From Scortum barcoo (Eukaryota; Chordata; Actinopteri; Centrarchiformes; Terapontidae): a stretch of 64,000 nucleotides of DNA. The stretch is taken from positions 23,558,303-23,622,302 of the forward strand of contig CM041534.1 in assembly GCA_023238725.1 (NCBI GenBank). The letters run 5' to 3'. Under the pieces are notes generated by a model. The model made no database searches. It saw only the letters and a list, made by a program, of their open reading frames with translations, and was not told the origin of the DNA. The translations under genes and the position numbers were made by a program. This document shows, in pieces, positions 24,731-39,279 of this stretch (position 1 is the first letter of the stretch; the number at the start of each line of letters is the position of its first letter).

Positions 24731-27181
24731 ACATCTGGAGCTGTAGTACATTAACTTTCTCTTAGCCATTATAAACACTCTTTGTTAAATATTCATTCGT
24801 TAATCAACCTCTGCTTAAGCTTTACACTGATCAATAAATAAGGCTGATTCAATAATATAATTCACAACCTTCACAACACTACAATACTTTGAAAATAAAA
24901 GTATTTGTACGTTTACAGTTAGTTTTATGTTAGACTTCAATAAAACTTCAATAAAAAAGTTGTTGTTTTTCAGAAAGGTGCCATTTACATTTATTGAACA
25001 TCTGAAAGACGGTAAAGGAGTCTCATTAATGATGAGTTAATGTTAAAAATATATGTAGCGAAGTGGTTACATGTGGGTTAAAAGGAATAAAAGATAAAAT
25101 TGCGACGTAATTATTATTGTGCACCTGGTTCAGATAAAACTTCATAAAAAAATCATCTCCATTATATAATATTTCCCCACATTCAGGGAGCACGAGAATA
25201 CGTAATGTTAATTAAAATGATTTAATTTCGAAGCATCTCTCTGAAAGTTTAAGTGTGTTATTTATACTATATGCTGTGGAATAGAAAATACCATATTTGA
25301 AGATTTCTAAACTTTATTATAACTCCAACAGAGCTCATATGAGTTATAAGCCCAATCAATCAATGTTTCAGAGTAATAATCTATATTTTGTGAATCCCTT
25401 CCTCCAAAACTATGTTGTACCAAATTCATTTGTTCTGATTGAACCCTGTGATCTACCTATGAGCCTATTATTTGTAATAATAAAGCTGAATCTGTCTGAG
25501 CAAACTTCAGTATTTCAGATAAATTATTTGTTTTTTCTTATTAAAGTTCAGCAGAGCAGCTTTGTTGTTTGTCTCTTTCTTTAGTTGGTGAAACGCAGCC
25601 AATTTATGGAAAGCAGAGCGCCGTGGACCTCTGTGGATAATTGACTGGACTCTGGGGTGAGATCCTAATTGGAAGACATCATCCCTGAGCTCTCCTTGCT
25701 GTTTTGGCATCTGGTAAGTATTACAATACACAAGACACTTCACAATTACATGTGTGCTGCTTTGGGAGCACTAATTATGCTTACCTGAATTCAGCTTGGA
25801 ACAAAAATCAGTCATCACCACGCAGAGCTCTCATTTCACTTAATTACTGTTTTCTGTATGAAGCAGCAAAACAGTTATTAGATACGCCGTTTAATGGCGA
25901 TATAAAAAGATGTTGTAATATACTATACCATACTGGTTTAATTCGACCACACTGAATGTATTTAAACTCTAAAAAGTACAAAATAAAGTGCAAAGCAATC
26001 CTAGCAGGGTTTATGTGAGATATGAGGAGTTTTCAACAACTAAAATAATGTTTTTTTATACAAAATGTGAAAAATGTTGTATATTCAAAATCACTCTTTA
26101 ATTGAATATTTGATCACTTATGATCAGTTATGAGTTGAGTCTACATAAAACAGGCACATAATTTACATGTCAGCCAGCAATTTATTTAGAAAAATGTCCT
26201 TTGTAATGTATTGGCAGAATTGGCATAATCAGATTTTTCTGTTTTTATTTGTTTAAAATGACTGTGTATAATCTGAGATGAAACGTCTTCACTTATTCAG
26301 GGGGTTTATTAGATCAACAAATGACTCCCTATTTGTCTGAACTGTGTTTACAGATTACAGCTCTGCTCGTGGTTATTGTCGTCCCATTTAATCGTAATCC
26401 ATTACCGCCGAGCCCTGTCAGAGTCGCCCACAGGATCTCGGTCTAACAAGCTTTCAGGCGAGGTTACTTAGCGCGTGAGACTTAAACGCTCGGGTTTGAC
26501 TTCCACCATTTCTGCCGGTTTCTGAATAATGCACGTGGTACTGTTTTGCCAGATGCACATCTTTATGAATGCACAAAAACATACATGTAAAAATGTAAAC
26601 ATGTGACTTCGAGCTGTGCAACACAAAATGTCATCTTTTATTTAACATCTGGTGGCTGCAGTGGCACAGAGCAGCTAATGGCTTACCTGCCACCCCTCCT
26701 CTGCATCATCCTTCCTGTTTTCTTGCCTCTTCAACTCTCCTCTCTCAAAGCAATAAGACCGTCCTGTGAAAGAGGGGCTTCGCTGGCTTTGTGTTAATGG
26801 TGGCCTAAACTCTGTAATAAGCCTCAAGGCTGATTTAACCTTCCCGTGCTGGAATTGTTTCTCTTCTCACATTGTAAATTCACTTGTACTTCCACCCTTC
26901 TTCACCCTTTCCTCGCTTCCCTTTCTTATCTGCAGCAGGTCAACTGTAGTCGACACACAATCTGCAGTGTGCCAACCATAAAAACCCTCTTTTTTTTAAA
27001 AAAAATCACTCCACCAGCTCCTCTTTCTCCCTTTTTTGCCTCTCTCTTTCTCACAAGTCCTCTCAGTCAAAAGTCACCGACCTTCATCTCCGTTGCTTTA
27101 TTACACAAAATGCATCATGTTTGTATTTTTTTTTAGACACTCGCCTCTTCGTATCAGCAGCTTCCCCAAAGTGCTGAGCTG

Positions 27182-27202
27182 TTTTTTTTTTTTTTTTTTT
27201 TT
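27182..27202 (+). repeat. Poly-T tract
   Basis: An uninterrupted run of about 21 T on the plus strand, equivalent to poly-A on the gene's strand, within a pyrimidine-rich stretch (about 26880-27200). It could be the tail of an old retroelement, but no element body was recognised. Confidence 0.9.
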
Positions 27203-30200
27203 ACAAACTGTCAGCGGGAGGACGGCGCCATCTGAAATTTTCTGGTTGATTTGCATCAGCCGCTGAGCTTAAAAGGACGACTTTCTTTTTCATTAGCTGT
27301 CTATCATCTGATCACATTCATTTATGTTTTAAACGCTTTAGTTCCTTGACCTTAACTGCACAAAAATCCTTACAAAAAAAACACTTTGAGACGCACTAAT
27401 TGGTTTCCTGAACACAGCGGCCGTGTTCTTTGTGCAGACTGCAGCATCACTTATTGTGAAGGACTTAAAGATACGGCCGGAAACTCAACTTTCGTAGCCG
27501 CCCCAGCCATTATCACAGTGTTTTTTATCAGTCATTAGATTATTCACATCACACCAAAACAGCCTGTAGTACGGTTCAAAGCTCAACACGCAAGAAAAGT
27601 CAAACAACATCTGCAACTATGGATACTATACTATGGTTATTTTTATCCCAACTGCTCGTCAAGTAAACATTTTGAGAGTTAGCTATTAACAAAGATGTGA
27701 TGTTGAAATGGACTCAAGTGGGTGATATTTAGAAGGTGAACACAGACAGATATTAACGAGACTCAAGCAATATCATTTATGCTGTTTTGCCCACCTGATC
27801 TTTATGTAATATACACCAATATGGTACAGCATGATTACACACTATAATTGAATTTACTTCTATGAGTTAAACCAGATTTAGGAGTGTCAGTAAAAGTAAA
27901 AAAAACACCGTGATACTACACAGCATCCCATTAAGCCTCTCAACAACCTGCCATCATGATGAAGTTGGTCCGGTCTGTTTGCTCTAATAAGACCGCCTGT
28001 TTTCACTTCATCCATCACGTATCATCACGGGTGTTACCATTGTTTAGCCGTGTCACGTCTCCTACTGGGGGAACGTCCACTATTTGTTCTGTTTTTTTAA
28101 TATCATTTACGATCCAATTAGTCACCACAAACTGAAATGACGGATTAAAGCTCATCTTTCAACGTGACCGCGGGCGTTCTACCTGCAGGACGCCCTCAGA
28201 TCTGAAAATGGAAAAAAATGTCGCCTGATGAGTAAAGTTCTTCGGGTTAGACTTTCTCTCTTTGTCAGCTGATGCCAGCATCCCTTTATTACTCTTCCTT
28301 CTGATGACTTAGTGAGAAAGTAATGAGCAGGTTGAATTTGAAATGGTCTCAAAAAATTCGTTTTTGAAGTGAATAGTGACTATTTATATCTCTGAACAAT
28401 CTCAGCAACGGACTAATTGGAAGTGCTCGGAGAATTCCCAGGGTGGGAAACTTTCTGAATTGATCAAGCCTGACTGGGCTTAGTCTTCCTCTACTGATCA
28501 TTTTTCTTTCTTTCCATTTCAAAACAAATGTAGCCCAGTCTGACATCCTTGAAATTCTCCATCAGCTAAAAATATTAAAGATGATGACAATAGCAGTGTC
28601 CTTTTACTGTTCTAGTATTAAAATGAGTCCTGTGCTAAATCATACAGCAACATAACCATTCATGCACTGATCTATCTACAAAAAGATAGAGTGCAGGCGA
28701 CTGCAGAAAAAAAAAGCACTGATACTTCAGCCGCCTCGTTCGTGAGTGTAAATTATTCGAGCGAAAGTCACACAGGCAGAAATTTAATTTTGCAACGCAG
28801 CTAAACACATCTGGGAACAAGATGCATGCTAATCCCAAATTTCAAGCTGACCGGAGATATGAAGTGAACCATATGTCAAAACAGATGTGCAGCACCCAAA
28901 GTCATAACTGCACCTCGAGTACATTTAATAGAGCTTTATATGGAAAACACTTATAATTATGCAAACATAACAGATAACCTTTTTATTTAAGCCTTCTCGA
29001 TATGAGATATACCTGGAGATATATGATCATTTTTTTATTTTGTTTGTAATATTAATGTATTTTACAGCCTGTGGTAGGTAACAGTGAACATGCTAGTGAG
29101 TGAATACCTCAGAGCTGCACTGATGACCTTTAGCCTTGGACATCCACTTCTACACGCCACCTGCATCCATTCTTCTATATTATTTACCATGCACAGTAAA
29201 TTTTAATAATGAAATGTCATGCAGGCTCGGACGTGTTTTTTTTCCACCGACTTTCGCTCAAACGAGTGAGCGAAGCGAGAGCACGAGCGAGGAAGGAGGA
29301 AGGCGAGACGTAGCCCAAAATACTTGGCACCTCCTGCTTGATTAATTTCCCTTTGTTCCCATAATCTGTTTACTACCATCGCTAATTGCCACCTTTCACG
29401 AGGCAAGGAGAAGATCCCTGATTAAAAGAGTAATAGACACTTCAGTGTTCAGGGATTGGTTGACTTTTCTTAACATCTGGGAAGACGCTGTCGAGAGCGT
29501 AGGTGTTGATTATTTTTATAGATTATTATCTATATTATAGATTTATCTATAGTGAAAGTAAATGATATCTACCTCTACATGCACAGACTGTCATGAGTTA
29601 TATTTAACGCTGCAGTTGAAGTTTAGATACAAGAGTGTATAAATTCCTGTATAAATCTAGAGATATAATAAACTTTAAGGCCCTGTATGTCATTTATTTC
29701 TTACTAATACTACTTTACATTTCTTATTGTGTTGAATTGAGCTATAAATTCTGTGATGTGTTTCTACATAAATGAGCCTTATGTATTATCAATAAGGATG
29801 ATTACTAAGATTGCACTTAAGACTTTTTCTGAAATCCAAAGCTATGAAATTTCATGGTCTGGTTTAATACATAATAATGCAAATATTGTTCAGAGCCCAA
29901 TCAAAATCACTTCCAGATGATGCACAAAAGTTTTTTTTTTCCATTTAAGGAGAGTAATAATGTCTTGAAAGGTATATGTCATCTTAAAATACAAAAATCT
30001 GATTAAAAAGATATGATTTTCTATTGTTACTGAGTTACATTATGGAACAAGGTCAACATAAATTTAAAAAAGTATACATCTTTTTGTTTCACAAGAATGC
30101 TTTTAGATGGAAGCTTAAATTGAAAAGATTTAGGACCATAGATCAGATTTTGCTTCTGTCTGAGTCTTTTCAGTCACCATTTCATAATCAGATGATTTTG

Positions 30201-30734
30201 TTTACGTTGTTTATATTGTTAGTGTTTGTATTGTTGTTTGTGTGATGTCTGAATAAATAAGTGGCCTTCCTGATGCATTCCTTCGATTTTACTTCAACAT
30301 ATGTTCAAATTATTACCGTGATTGAATAACCTTTGAAGCTCATGCAGATTTCTAGTTTTTACAGAAACATTTGGCTGCTCAATTTTTCCTCTCACCGACT
30401 AAAAGCACATCTTCAGGCTGTTTGGATGTCTTGAGCAGTGAACGCTACAAAGAGCCGTGTTGTATTTCACCAGGAACAAAGCTCGTATGAGATCAGACTT
30501 AGTGATGACCTTCACAGCAAAATATGTCATTATGCACTCTGACAGCCTATTGATCATTGATCTTACACTCTGAGGGCTTAAGACACAAATGTGAAAGGAA
30601 ATTTTCCTTCAAACATTTCAGCATTTCACTTCTGCTGTTTTGGTTTATTCAGCTGAGCCTGATTAAAGAGTTTTAAAATCGTTTAAATGAAGGAGGGTTT
30701 ATCCACGTGATAATATGGCCGTCCCATCACTCAC

Positions 30735-30927
30735 CATGGCCAGAGGGATGATGGCCTGAATGTCTCGCTGCACCACTGTCAGCTCCGTCACCACCTTCTC
30801 CGAGTCGGGCGGCGGGTTCTGCCCCTTGTAGTCGATGTTCCAGTTGATCCGTCTGGTCACCGAGAGGCTGGTGAAGTTCTCCATCTCGAAATCCAGCTGC
30901 ATCACCTCCATATTTCCCAACACGTCC
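30735..30927 (-). CDS. tmem132e: tmem132e exon B (partial CDS)
   Basis: A 193-bp exon whose first base completes the codon split with exon A, followed by 64 codons. The peptide runs DVLGNMEVMQLDFEMENFTS, then RRINWNIDYKG, then VVTELTVVQRDIQAIIPLAM. The last block matches the TMEM132 family pattern before the conserved DTEIINTAILTG segment, and it resembles TMEM132E more than C or D, which read closer to VSPKDLIGVVPLAM. An N-glycosylation sequon (NFT, residues 17-19) fits an extracellular location. The acceptor is ggcag and the donor is gtgagt directly after an ATG codon, so the exon ends in phase 0. It lies in the region between the N-terminal domain and the tandem Ig-like domains of the family. 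Confidence 0.93.
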
Positions 30928-33900
30928 CTGCCACGCCGCAAAACAAAGCAGGGATTAAAAAAAACTTAAACCAGGTACGGTGACACGTTCATGAAAAACA
31001 GCCTGGGAACACATTTGTTTCTGCTAATGAAATTGTTGGATAGTTTTTAATTATTAAACACGCCAATTAGCGAGCTGTCGGCACACTGCTCTGCAGATAT
31101 TTTTAAAGTTTTTTTTTAGTTACCCTTGAGTTGAAAAAAGAAATGATGAAGTCGAGCTTTGGAGCAGATCCTCGTCAGATGATGAATTTCTGTATTTGTT
31201 CTTTATTCAAAGTAATATTCTACATCTGCATATCCGGAGGTATGTCTTCTTGGGAGACGTGACATAAAAACACAAAGATAGCGTATAATAATGCAAATGC
31301 AGTTGATCATCTTCAGAAAATAATGTCATACTTTTGTTTTCTTGTATTGAAATGACAGAAGAAACCAAATATATTTTAAATGTATATATATATATACATT
31401 ATAAAATATATAATAATAATAAATATATAATAAATTTAAGATTGACAGTTTTCTGCTGGGATCAATGAATTGATATCCAATAACCTCTCCGGATAAGATT
31501 TTAAAGTAAAAGCCAGCATCCAGCTGTCGTCGGAGTGTGATTGATGTTATGCATTCAGCAAAGCGAACATACGTTGTCAGACATATTGATTGATAAAAAG
31601 GTCCCATCAATATTTCAATCCAGTCTTTCATTCAACAGTTGAACAGACGGCTCCTTCAGTCTGATTGGTGGATCTCAGACTAACAGGTAACATGATGGAG
31701 GATCTTAAAAGGTCAGCATGCACGACTTGAAGCTTCTCGACTGGATAACTGACAACTTCCTTTTTACTGTGCTTTACTCACATTTAATTGAAAAATAAGG
31801 AGCAAAAGCAGCCGTAATGACTTTCAGGTTTTGATGTCAACATGAGAGCCGCGTGGAGAAAATCCACCATTACTGTTACTGCTTTTCGCTTAATATAATT
31901 TTCCTGTCCAGCCATTATGATGAGTGCTTTTGGATCACACCTTCCTTGATTAAATGAAGTCAAGGTGAAGAAGTTGAAACTCTGCTAAAGCAATTTAATC
32001 CTTTAGTGCCATAATCCCTTTATAAACTGTGTTTTTTTTGTCTGGTCACAAACCCTGAATATGAAAATGTTCTTGCTGTAAAACTGCACCTGCTTGAATT
32101 GAACTAATGATGCATCAGTGTACTGAGCTAATCTGTCTCTTCATCTGATTTTGGTGGCAGTTTCAATTTCAGGCCGTGGACACGACCGACTTAAACAGCG
32201 TTAAATGGAGCAAAATAACCCTCCTGGGATCAACTGCTGAACGCAATTTTCTCAACTCTGTCGCCCTGTCGCCTAAAAAGAAATATATATATATAAACAA
32301 ATCAAGCTTTGATAGTTAGTTATAACTCAACTCCACTTGTTTTTCCATGATTTGTGCTTGAAAAAAGGAATGAGTCTCAAATTAAGATTATTTTATGTTA
32401 TTTGGTTTTAATTTCTCAAACTGTCCCTGGTCAGTGCAATTCCTGACTATTACAGCATGTTTCCACTAGCTATAAAGTTTTTATACTTTCTAAATTATGT
32501 GTGTCTAAAATCATGTTGCTGTAATGTATGATAGCACTGTAAGATTTATCAAACTTCCTGTTTTGGAAATGTTCTTTTTTTCCATGAATGTGGCACAGAC
32601 AGCAGTCATATTTCTTCCACTCATTGTCAGAGTGGTTTGGATTGTCTTGCTGAAGTGATGTCAGACATCTCCCCTGATGATTTGTTTATTTGCACTTTGC
32701 TGGGAAAAAAAAAGCTAATCTGACATTAGCCTTGTTTATTTTTCCTATCAACGTTTCCTCTTTTGCGCGAGGCTGCTGTTAAGAGAGACACTAAAACTGA
32801 TGCAAAGTGACAGTTTTCTAATGGCGTCGCTGCTCACTTTGAGGGAGTTATCATATGCGATGAATTAATCAGTGATTGCCTCTGGATGAAAAGCGCATAC
32901 AGGTCTTGTCAATAAGCAATCATAGCTCCCTAATCTCGCCGGCCACGTCTCTTCATCTTCTGTCTCCAGGTCTGAGTGCAGAGCTCGTGCGAGGAGATTG
33001 CAAATTTGGTTCTGCCTCTCACTTTCAAATAACCGTGATTGCGGTGGCTGCAGATTTGTTTCGGACCAATCAATAGCTTTTGGTAAGGTAACCTGATTGT
33101 TCTGATGGCTGTGCACGTGACACATTTAAAACCGTCTCTTTGCTCCTCTCTGCGGCGTGAAGATACCAAAGACTGGCTGTGATCTCCGTTTTACTATCGC
33201 AAACATGCCGGTGATGTGCGAGCGATAACAGTCCTCCTGTTATGAAAATCCTGCTTGTCGGGTTTGTAATCCTCAGGTTCAGCAAGCCTAACATGAAAAC
33301 TGTCTCACTTGTGGCGAAGGGGCAAATTAAATCTCTCGCCATCCGTGACGAGAATCACCCCGCCCAGAGCTCACCTTTAGCTGGGAGTGAAGCACCGGCT
33401 GTCTGTCCCTCACAAAAGCAGAGGGCCGTCCCGGCATTCAGCCTGAGAGCCTTTTAATGAAAGCCGGAGCAAACTATCTGTACGCGCCTCCGCCCACAAA
33501 AGGTTCCTCTCAGGAACATCATGATGAGATCTCGGCCTATTTGTCTCGACATCACTCACAGAAAACAAACACCCCCATCTGTCTGTGACACACTGAAGCT
33601 GTCATCAATATGGCCGCTGGAGTGAGCGCATGCATGTACAGCCGCTCAATATAGTGTCGACCGCTGCGCCATGCTGCGCCGGAGGGGAGGGAAAATGATG
33701 CTCACAATGCGCCGATGTGGGTTAGAGGGCAAGCTGTTTTATCAGAGCGAAGAGTAAATTGTACAAATCCGAGTGAAAGCAGCAGAGAGAAAAAAAACAT
33801 TCAGTTACTCGACATTTTGACATGTTTGTTTTAAGATTTTTAGGAAAGATCACTGTGCTGTCTGTCAAATAAACTGATCCTGAGGGCAGCATGGATCCTT

Positions 33901-36043
33901 ATTGATTATTTTCTTTAGGTCTCTATCTCTTTACATCATCTATACATGAACACAAGCTTCACATTTCCCTTTTGACTGATGTCCTGACACTTACTGACAC
34001 ATACATCATTATGTGACTGGATGATACTGAAATACTGAGAATAACAAAATAGAGTTTTTACTGCCAAGTGTTTCAGCCGCTATGTTACAGCACATCTCAC
34101 ATTAAATTTCCCTTACGACGTTTCAGCTGCATTACACGGTGACCTTTTCTTCAAAGCACAAAATTATGTATGTGTTTGCTAATTAATGTCTCTTGAATCC
34201 AACTTGTAAGGTTTCAGTGATACGAAAAAAAAAACATATAAAGAAGGAAAAGTTGATTTAAGCTGATTTAATTATATCCCGTGATTAAAATGTAATGCAG
34301 ATCTTTCATGTAATTATTCACGACACCTTTCAGCTTTGATAGACAAAAAAATACGATAAACAAAACAACATTGAACTTAAAGGTATTTTTAATAAAAGTT
34401 GTGGGCGGTGGAAACTTAAATGAGCGATTCCTACCAGAGGAGGAAAGGAGGAAAGTAAACACGGCTACAAAAGTCCGGCCTTGTTTCCATTAACTCCATT
34501 AAGTTAATGATGTGCTGTATAGCACAAAGTGTATATTCTAAAAGCTGGAGCTTGGGGCTTTCTCCGGGCTCAGGGGGATTTCATACTTTGATCACAGGTC
34601 TGTTTGAACTGATTAACATGGTGAGTTTGTTGGATCAAAGCACTGCCGGGCAGAAACACAACAGCATGAGAACAGAGATGGTGAACAGAAAAGATTCAGT
34701 CAAGTCTATACTAGAAAGTCAAGGGCACTTTAGTCTGTTACACTGATTTTTTTTTTGGAGTATTTAAAGCAAAGTGTATTGACACCCTATTAAAGTAAAG
34801 TACAATAGGTGCACTAAACTTGCAGGGTACCTACTGTGAAATCTGGGGTTAAGAGCAGACATAAGCCGGAGCAGTCAGGTGCAGATATCTGATTATTGAT
34901 AGGAACCAAACGAAAACAAGGAGTGCAAAATAAAAATTAGTAATCGTGACAAACCCAGGTAAACAACTGAGGCTGACACATAAAGAATAAAGTTGTTGGA
35001 TGGTGCAGAACTAGCAAACAAATAAAACATGTTTCACTTTATTAATTAAAATTAGCTGCTGCTTAGCCGGCAAACAAAGAAAAATACAGGAAAACCTGCC
35101 GATCTATGGGAGCTAAAGACTGCAAAAGAAAATAAAGAAAACAACCCTGTCAAGTCCCAAAACCACAAATCTGGTACGTCTGGCTGCGGTATGTTAAAGA
35201 GAACAAAATGATTCACACTCTTTCTACATCCTAAGTTAGGATATATTATTATTATATAACAGGCTGTACAAACACCAGCGACCACTTACTGTCTGATGCA
35301 AAGATGGACCAGACGGAGGGATAAATCACTGTTTGTCAAGTAAAAGTTACAGTACGCCATTCTCCCAAAAAACACAAATAGTTGTTTTTGCATTTCTGTT
35401 AATGTACGGCTCAAACAAATGTAACTGATGTGATGAAGTTGTCTATTTTCTTCCACTTTACATGCGTAACTACAAGGATTGTGTATTAGACTCTGAGTGC
35501 TGCCAAAACTCGGGTGAGTTGTACTAAATACCATGCTTGATTGCTTCCTGTATAGACACAGATGGTGGACTGAAGCTGAAGGTTTCCTCCTGCCGCGGTT
35601 ATTTATGCTAAGCTATGCTAACCACATCCTGTTTCCAGTTCTGTTGATGACCCTCTAACATCACTCAAACAAGCGTATTTCCAGAAGTGTTATTCTAAAC
35701 CATAAAAAGTAGTTCAATCTATCAAAAAAACTTCTAAAATCGAGCCATTGTGCAAAAAGGTCTTCATCTTTACGGCCCACAAAAAGACGTACCTACAAAA
35801 TAAAGTGCTAGTTATGATGGAGGTGGTCCACTCGGGTGTGGAAACAATTTATGTAAAAACCCCCAAGAGAACATCCCATTGTGCTGAAAGGAAGAAAAAC
35901 ACATTTTCATTTCTCATGAAGCTTCAAAATGAGAAAACAGCAGCTTTGAAAACAGTCTGTCTCCGTCCTGCACAGGTTCCTGTCAGAAGTCAATCATGTG
36001 CTCACAGTCTTTGTCCTTCGTTTAGCACTGAATTATTCAAAGC

Positions 36044-36067
36044 AAAAAAAAAAAAAAAAAAAAAAAA
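36044..36067 (+). repeat. Poly-A tract
   Basis: An uninterrupted run of about 24 A on the plus strand. No retrogene or recognisable element precedes it. Confidence 0.9.
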
Positions 36068-38140
36068 TCTTTCTAAAAGATTGGTTGTTTCTGTTGTCCC
36101 CGCTGCGACGGTGTTAATGCCGAAGCGTTCTTAAGAACATTATTCATCTGAAACCTACTGGCCACGATCAATAATGCATCGGTTCACATGGCGTCGGGAC
36201 CGCTTCGGGTGGAGGGTCAGAGAGTAAATGTGCTGATAAAATATGATCTGATGATGAGAATATCCACGCTAATGAATGAAGAAGAGATCAACAGTTTGCC
36301 CTGAAGGGGGGAAACACTGTCACCTCGTTCCTCACTTTCAGGTAATTTCGTTATGTGAAAACATGATGACAATAAAGATTCTTGATTCTTTTGGGTGAAC
36401 AGAAGCAGACGCTCAAACAGAACTCAGATGTGTTCACGACGAGATGCAAAAGGACGCTGATTTGTGTGTTTGTCTTGTTTTTTTTGTTTTTTTTGTGTGT
36501 GTGTGGGTCTTTAAATAGTGAGCAGTTACTTGTTTGCTGTTTAAATCTTGCACAAAAAGACATATGAATGAGAACAATTATTGAACTTGGAAAACAGATT
36601 AGAGTTCCCCGTATTAGTGCACTGAACTGGGTAATTACGGGAAGAACTGTCTCGAGAATTTACTTATTTTTGGGCTCATTACTGTAAAGTGTCCCGGGCT
36701 GCTGTCTTGTCCTGCGGTACTACAAGCTCATCTACCCAAACGAGAAAGAAAAAAAAAAGAAAGCAGGGCTGGAGATACTTTCATGATAAAAAACAAACAA
36801 AAAAACAACGTATGATCAAAAAGAAAGCTACAGGGAATACAAGTGCTCAAAGCGCGGCAGCAGAAACCAGCCACGAAATTCACTGGATTCAATGTGAACT
36901 ATCAAAATACATGTAATAAGAGCTGCACGTCGTAGTTTTACAGCTAAACGGGTGGGAAATACATCCATCTGGGGTACTGAAGTCTGGAATACATGCAAAA
37001 CACTATTTTCTGTCTAACTTAAAGCACAGGCGAGTATAATATTGCATTTGCATGACAATCCAGCAGATATTTTCAACCCCTGGATTCATTTGGGCTCAGG
37101 GCCAAACATATTGTGGACCAAAAAAGTGTTTTGCAATTCTGCTCAAAGGTAACGAGTCCTCATATTTGCAAAAAAAAAGGAAAAAAAAAAAGATTTGTGC
37201 ACTCCTACTTTTACAGTTAAAATCTGCATGTAGAAGAGGAAATTTTCTGAATTTGTCGCCTGATAGTGGTAGTATGAAAAGAAACATCTGGACTTTACTG
37301 AGATTAAACACCAAATAATATTTAAAGGATGCAACATTCACATTACAACACGCACACAGATGCTTTTAGTTTAAGTAACAGTATAAGAAATCACTGTCTT
37401 CTTTTTTTGGCAAAGGTCAGGTTCCACAACAAATTGGATTTGCCAGTGACACAAAAATAGAAAACATCCCAAATCCCTGAGGTTGTATTTTGTTGGAAAA
37501 ACCTTCCTGAAACTCTCTTTGATAAAAAATAAAGACTTCATGCTTTCAAACAAGCGGGAGTATTCACAACAATACATCCCCACAAAAGAAAAAAAAAATC
37601 TCAGAAGACTTTTTATATCAAAAGATTTCACCCTCATGTTCAATCAATTTGATGCGAACGAAGCGCCGAAACACCGAGTTCTTCCGTGACTCCTCTCTTC
37701 AGGACTTCAGACGCCCATTGTTCGGCTGTTTGGCTTCAGGTGGTCGCAGTATTGTCTGGGTTTTTTGACAAAATGCAGCGTGACACGTTGTTTCTCTATC
37801 CATGCTTGACCCCCTACTGGACATTTCCCACACGGTGACAGGGTGGCAAAGATTACATGACATGGGTCACTAAATATAGCAAGAAAGGGATGCCGCTAAG
37901 GCGTCAAGAAGTAAACAAGGACTGGATTGGTGGATTTCTTTCTCAGGTTAGGGCAATCTCTGTCTTCTGCCTCGCTGTTTTCTTTCTCTACAGCCACAGT
38001 AAAGTCCAAAAGGATGCCAATCTTTAAATCAGACACCAACCTGCTTCACTTCTTAATGAATTAAACACTTGTTTGTGTTGTGGTTGTAGTTTCTTAGTCA
38101 GTTAAACTAGTTTAAATGTGACTGATGTTCACTGTGTTAA

Positions 38141-38390
38141 TGATTAAAGGATCAGTTCAAACAAACTTATTTTCTCGCCCACCCTCAGCAGCAGTATCTG
38201 TGCAGATAATTTGGTTTTTATTCACAGACTCTGAGCTCTCTGCCACCACTTCAATACAACTGAAGATAAAAGGGAAATATTTGTGTATTTGTCGATGGCG
38301 TTTTAAAAATTCAACAGCAATTGCAGAAACTTTGTCCTGGTTATTCTGGACTAAATTTACTGTCAATAGTTTTAACTGAGGGACTTTATA
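38141..38390 (+). mobile_element. MITE-like non-autonomous dispersed element
   Basis: Starts 'gattaaaggatcagttcaaa' and contains 'ctctctgccaccacttcaat', 'acaactgaagataaaaggga', 'atatttgtgtatttgtcgat', 'ggcgttttaaaaattcaaca' and 'gcaa..gcagaaactttgtcctgg'. This order matches a short non-coding element I recognise from many fish genomes (ggatcattcg...tgccaccacttcaatacaatggaagtcaatgggaaat...tcgatggca...aactcaacagcaa). The open frames on either strand are incidental. The superfamily is not assigned. Confidence 0.6.
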
Positions 38391-39279
38391 CCGAAGAAAA
38401 CTATGAAGAGTGTGCAAAGAAAACCTGCCGTTAAACTCCTTAATCTTTCTCTACTGTGGGTATTAAAATTTAATCTATTTTTCAATTCACCTCCATTTAA
38501 TCTCACTGAATACATGGCACATTTTTGTCATGTTAGTGTTTTGTAATTTTCAGCAAATCAGCCCTTTAAGTGAGTGTAAGAGGAGCTTTGTTACAGATGA
38601 ACACGTTCATCACCACGCTTCAGTTTACTGGGTAAATTATTTAGCCTTTATTCCCAACAAATGCATCAATAAGCTGTACACAATTTAGACTACACTGAGC
38701 TTGCAAATCACTCACATATAATTGTCACACTGCCTCCATAAAGGTGCATTTATTGTCGAATCTGACCGGACAGAGTCCATTACAGCCCGTCACACACTGG
38801 AGGACGGTGATTTGGTGTTGTTACTCTTTTGAGGAACTCTGTAATTACTGCCTTCAGATAAGATCTCATCACAAAGGTATTTTAATGCCAGCAGTCAGAA
38901 ATGTCTACCTCATCACTCCATGTAGGCTGAATTAACAGCAGATGTAGCGAGACTAAGAAGATAGCATCTCCATTCATTTAAGTTTAAGCTATAAAGCAGG
39001 GGCTGCTTCAGTCGGCGCTGTGGGCCACGGCTGTATTTTATCTCGTGTAGCTCCCGGGGCATTTACAAAGTGTTGGTGTATGCCTTTAAAAGCTGCCTTT
39101 AATCAGAGAGTGAACGATGACTGTTGCACGCAAGGAAACCTTTTTTGGAGGCTTTTCGTCCTTCGTTAAGGAAGACAAATATTGTTGTCTTTGTTCAGCA
39201 GGAGTGAGGGCGGGAATCAACAGCTGCAGACGTCGGTGAGACAGTCGCGGTGTGTTTAGGCCCGGGGCTGTTGACTTAC

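Larger units (their letters stand above)
22338..30734 (-). other. Intron between exons B and C (8397 bp)
   Basis: Bounded by donor gtgagt of exon B and acceptor ccgtag of exon C. It includes a reverse-transcriptase scrap and an adjacent repeat tail (23.8-24.7 kb), a long poly-T tract, a short perfect hairpin and AT-rich unique sequence. No coding exon was recognised. Confidence 0.85.
30928..39279 (-). other. Intron between exons A and B (8352 bp)
   Basis: Bounded by donor gtaagt of exon A and acceptor ggcag of exon B. It carries a MITE-like dispersed element, a long poly-A tract and AT dinucleotide runs. Open frames are short and show no recognisable protein family. Confidence 0.85.

Noticed and set aside
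35748..36134. 128-codon plus-strand open frame ending in a poly-lysine stretch
   Set aside because: The KKKKKKKK run comes from the poly-A tract and the rest matches no family. Not a retrogene with recognisable parent.
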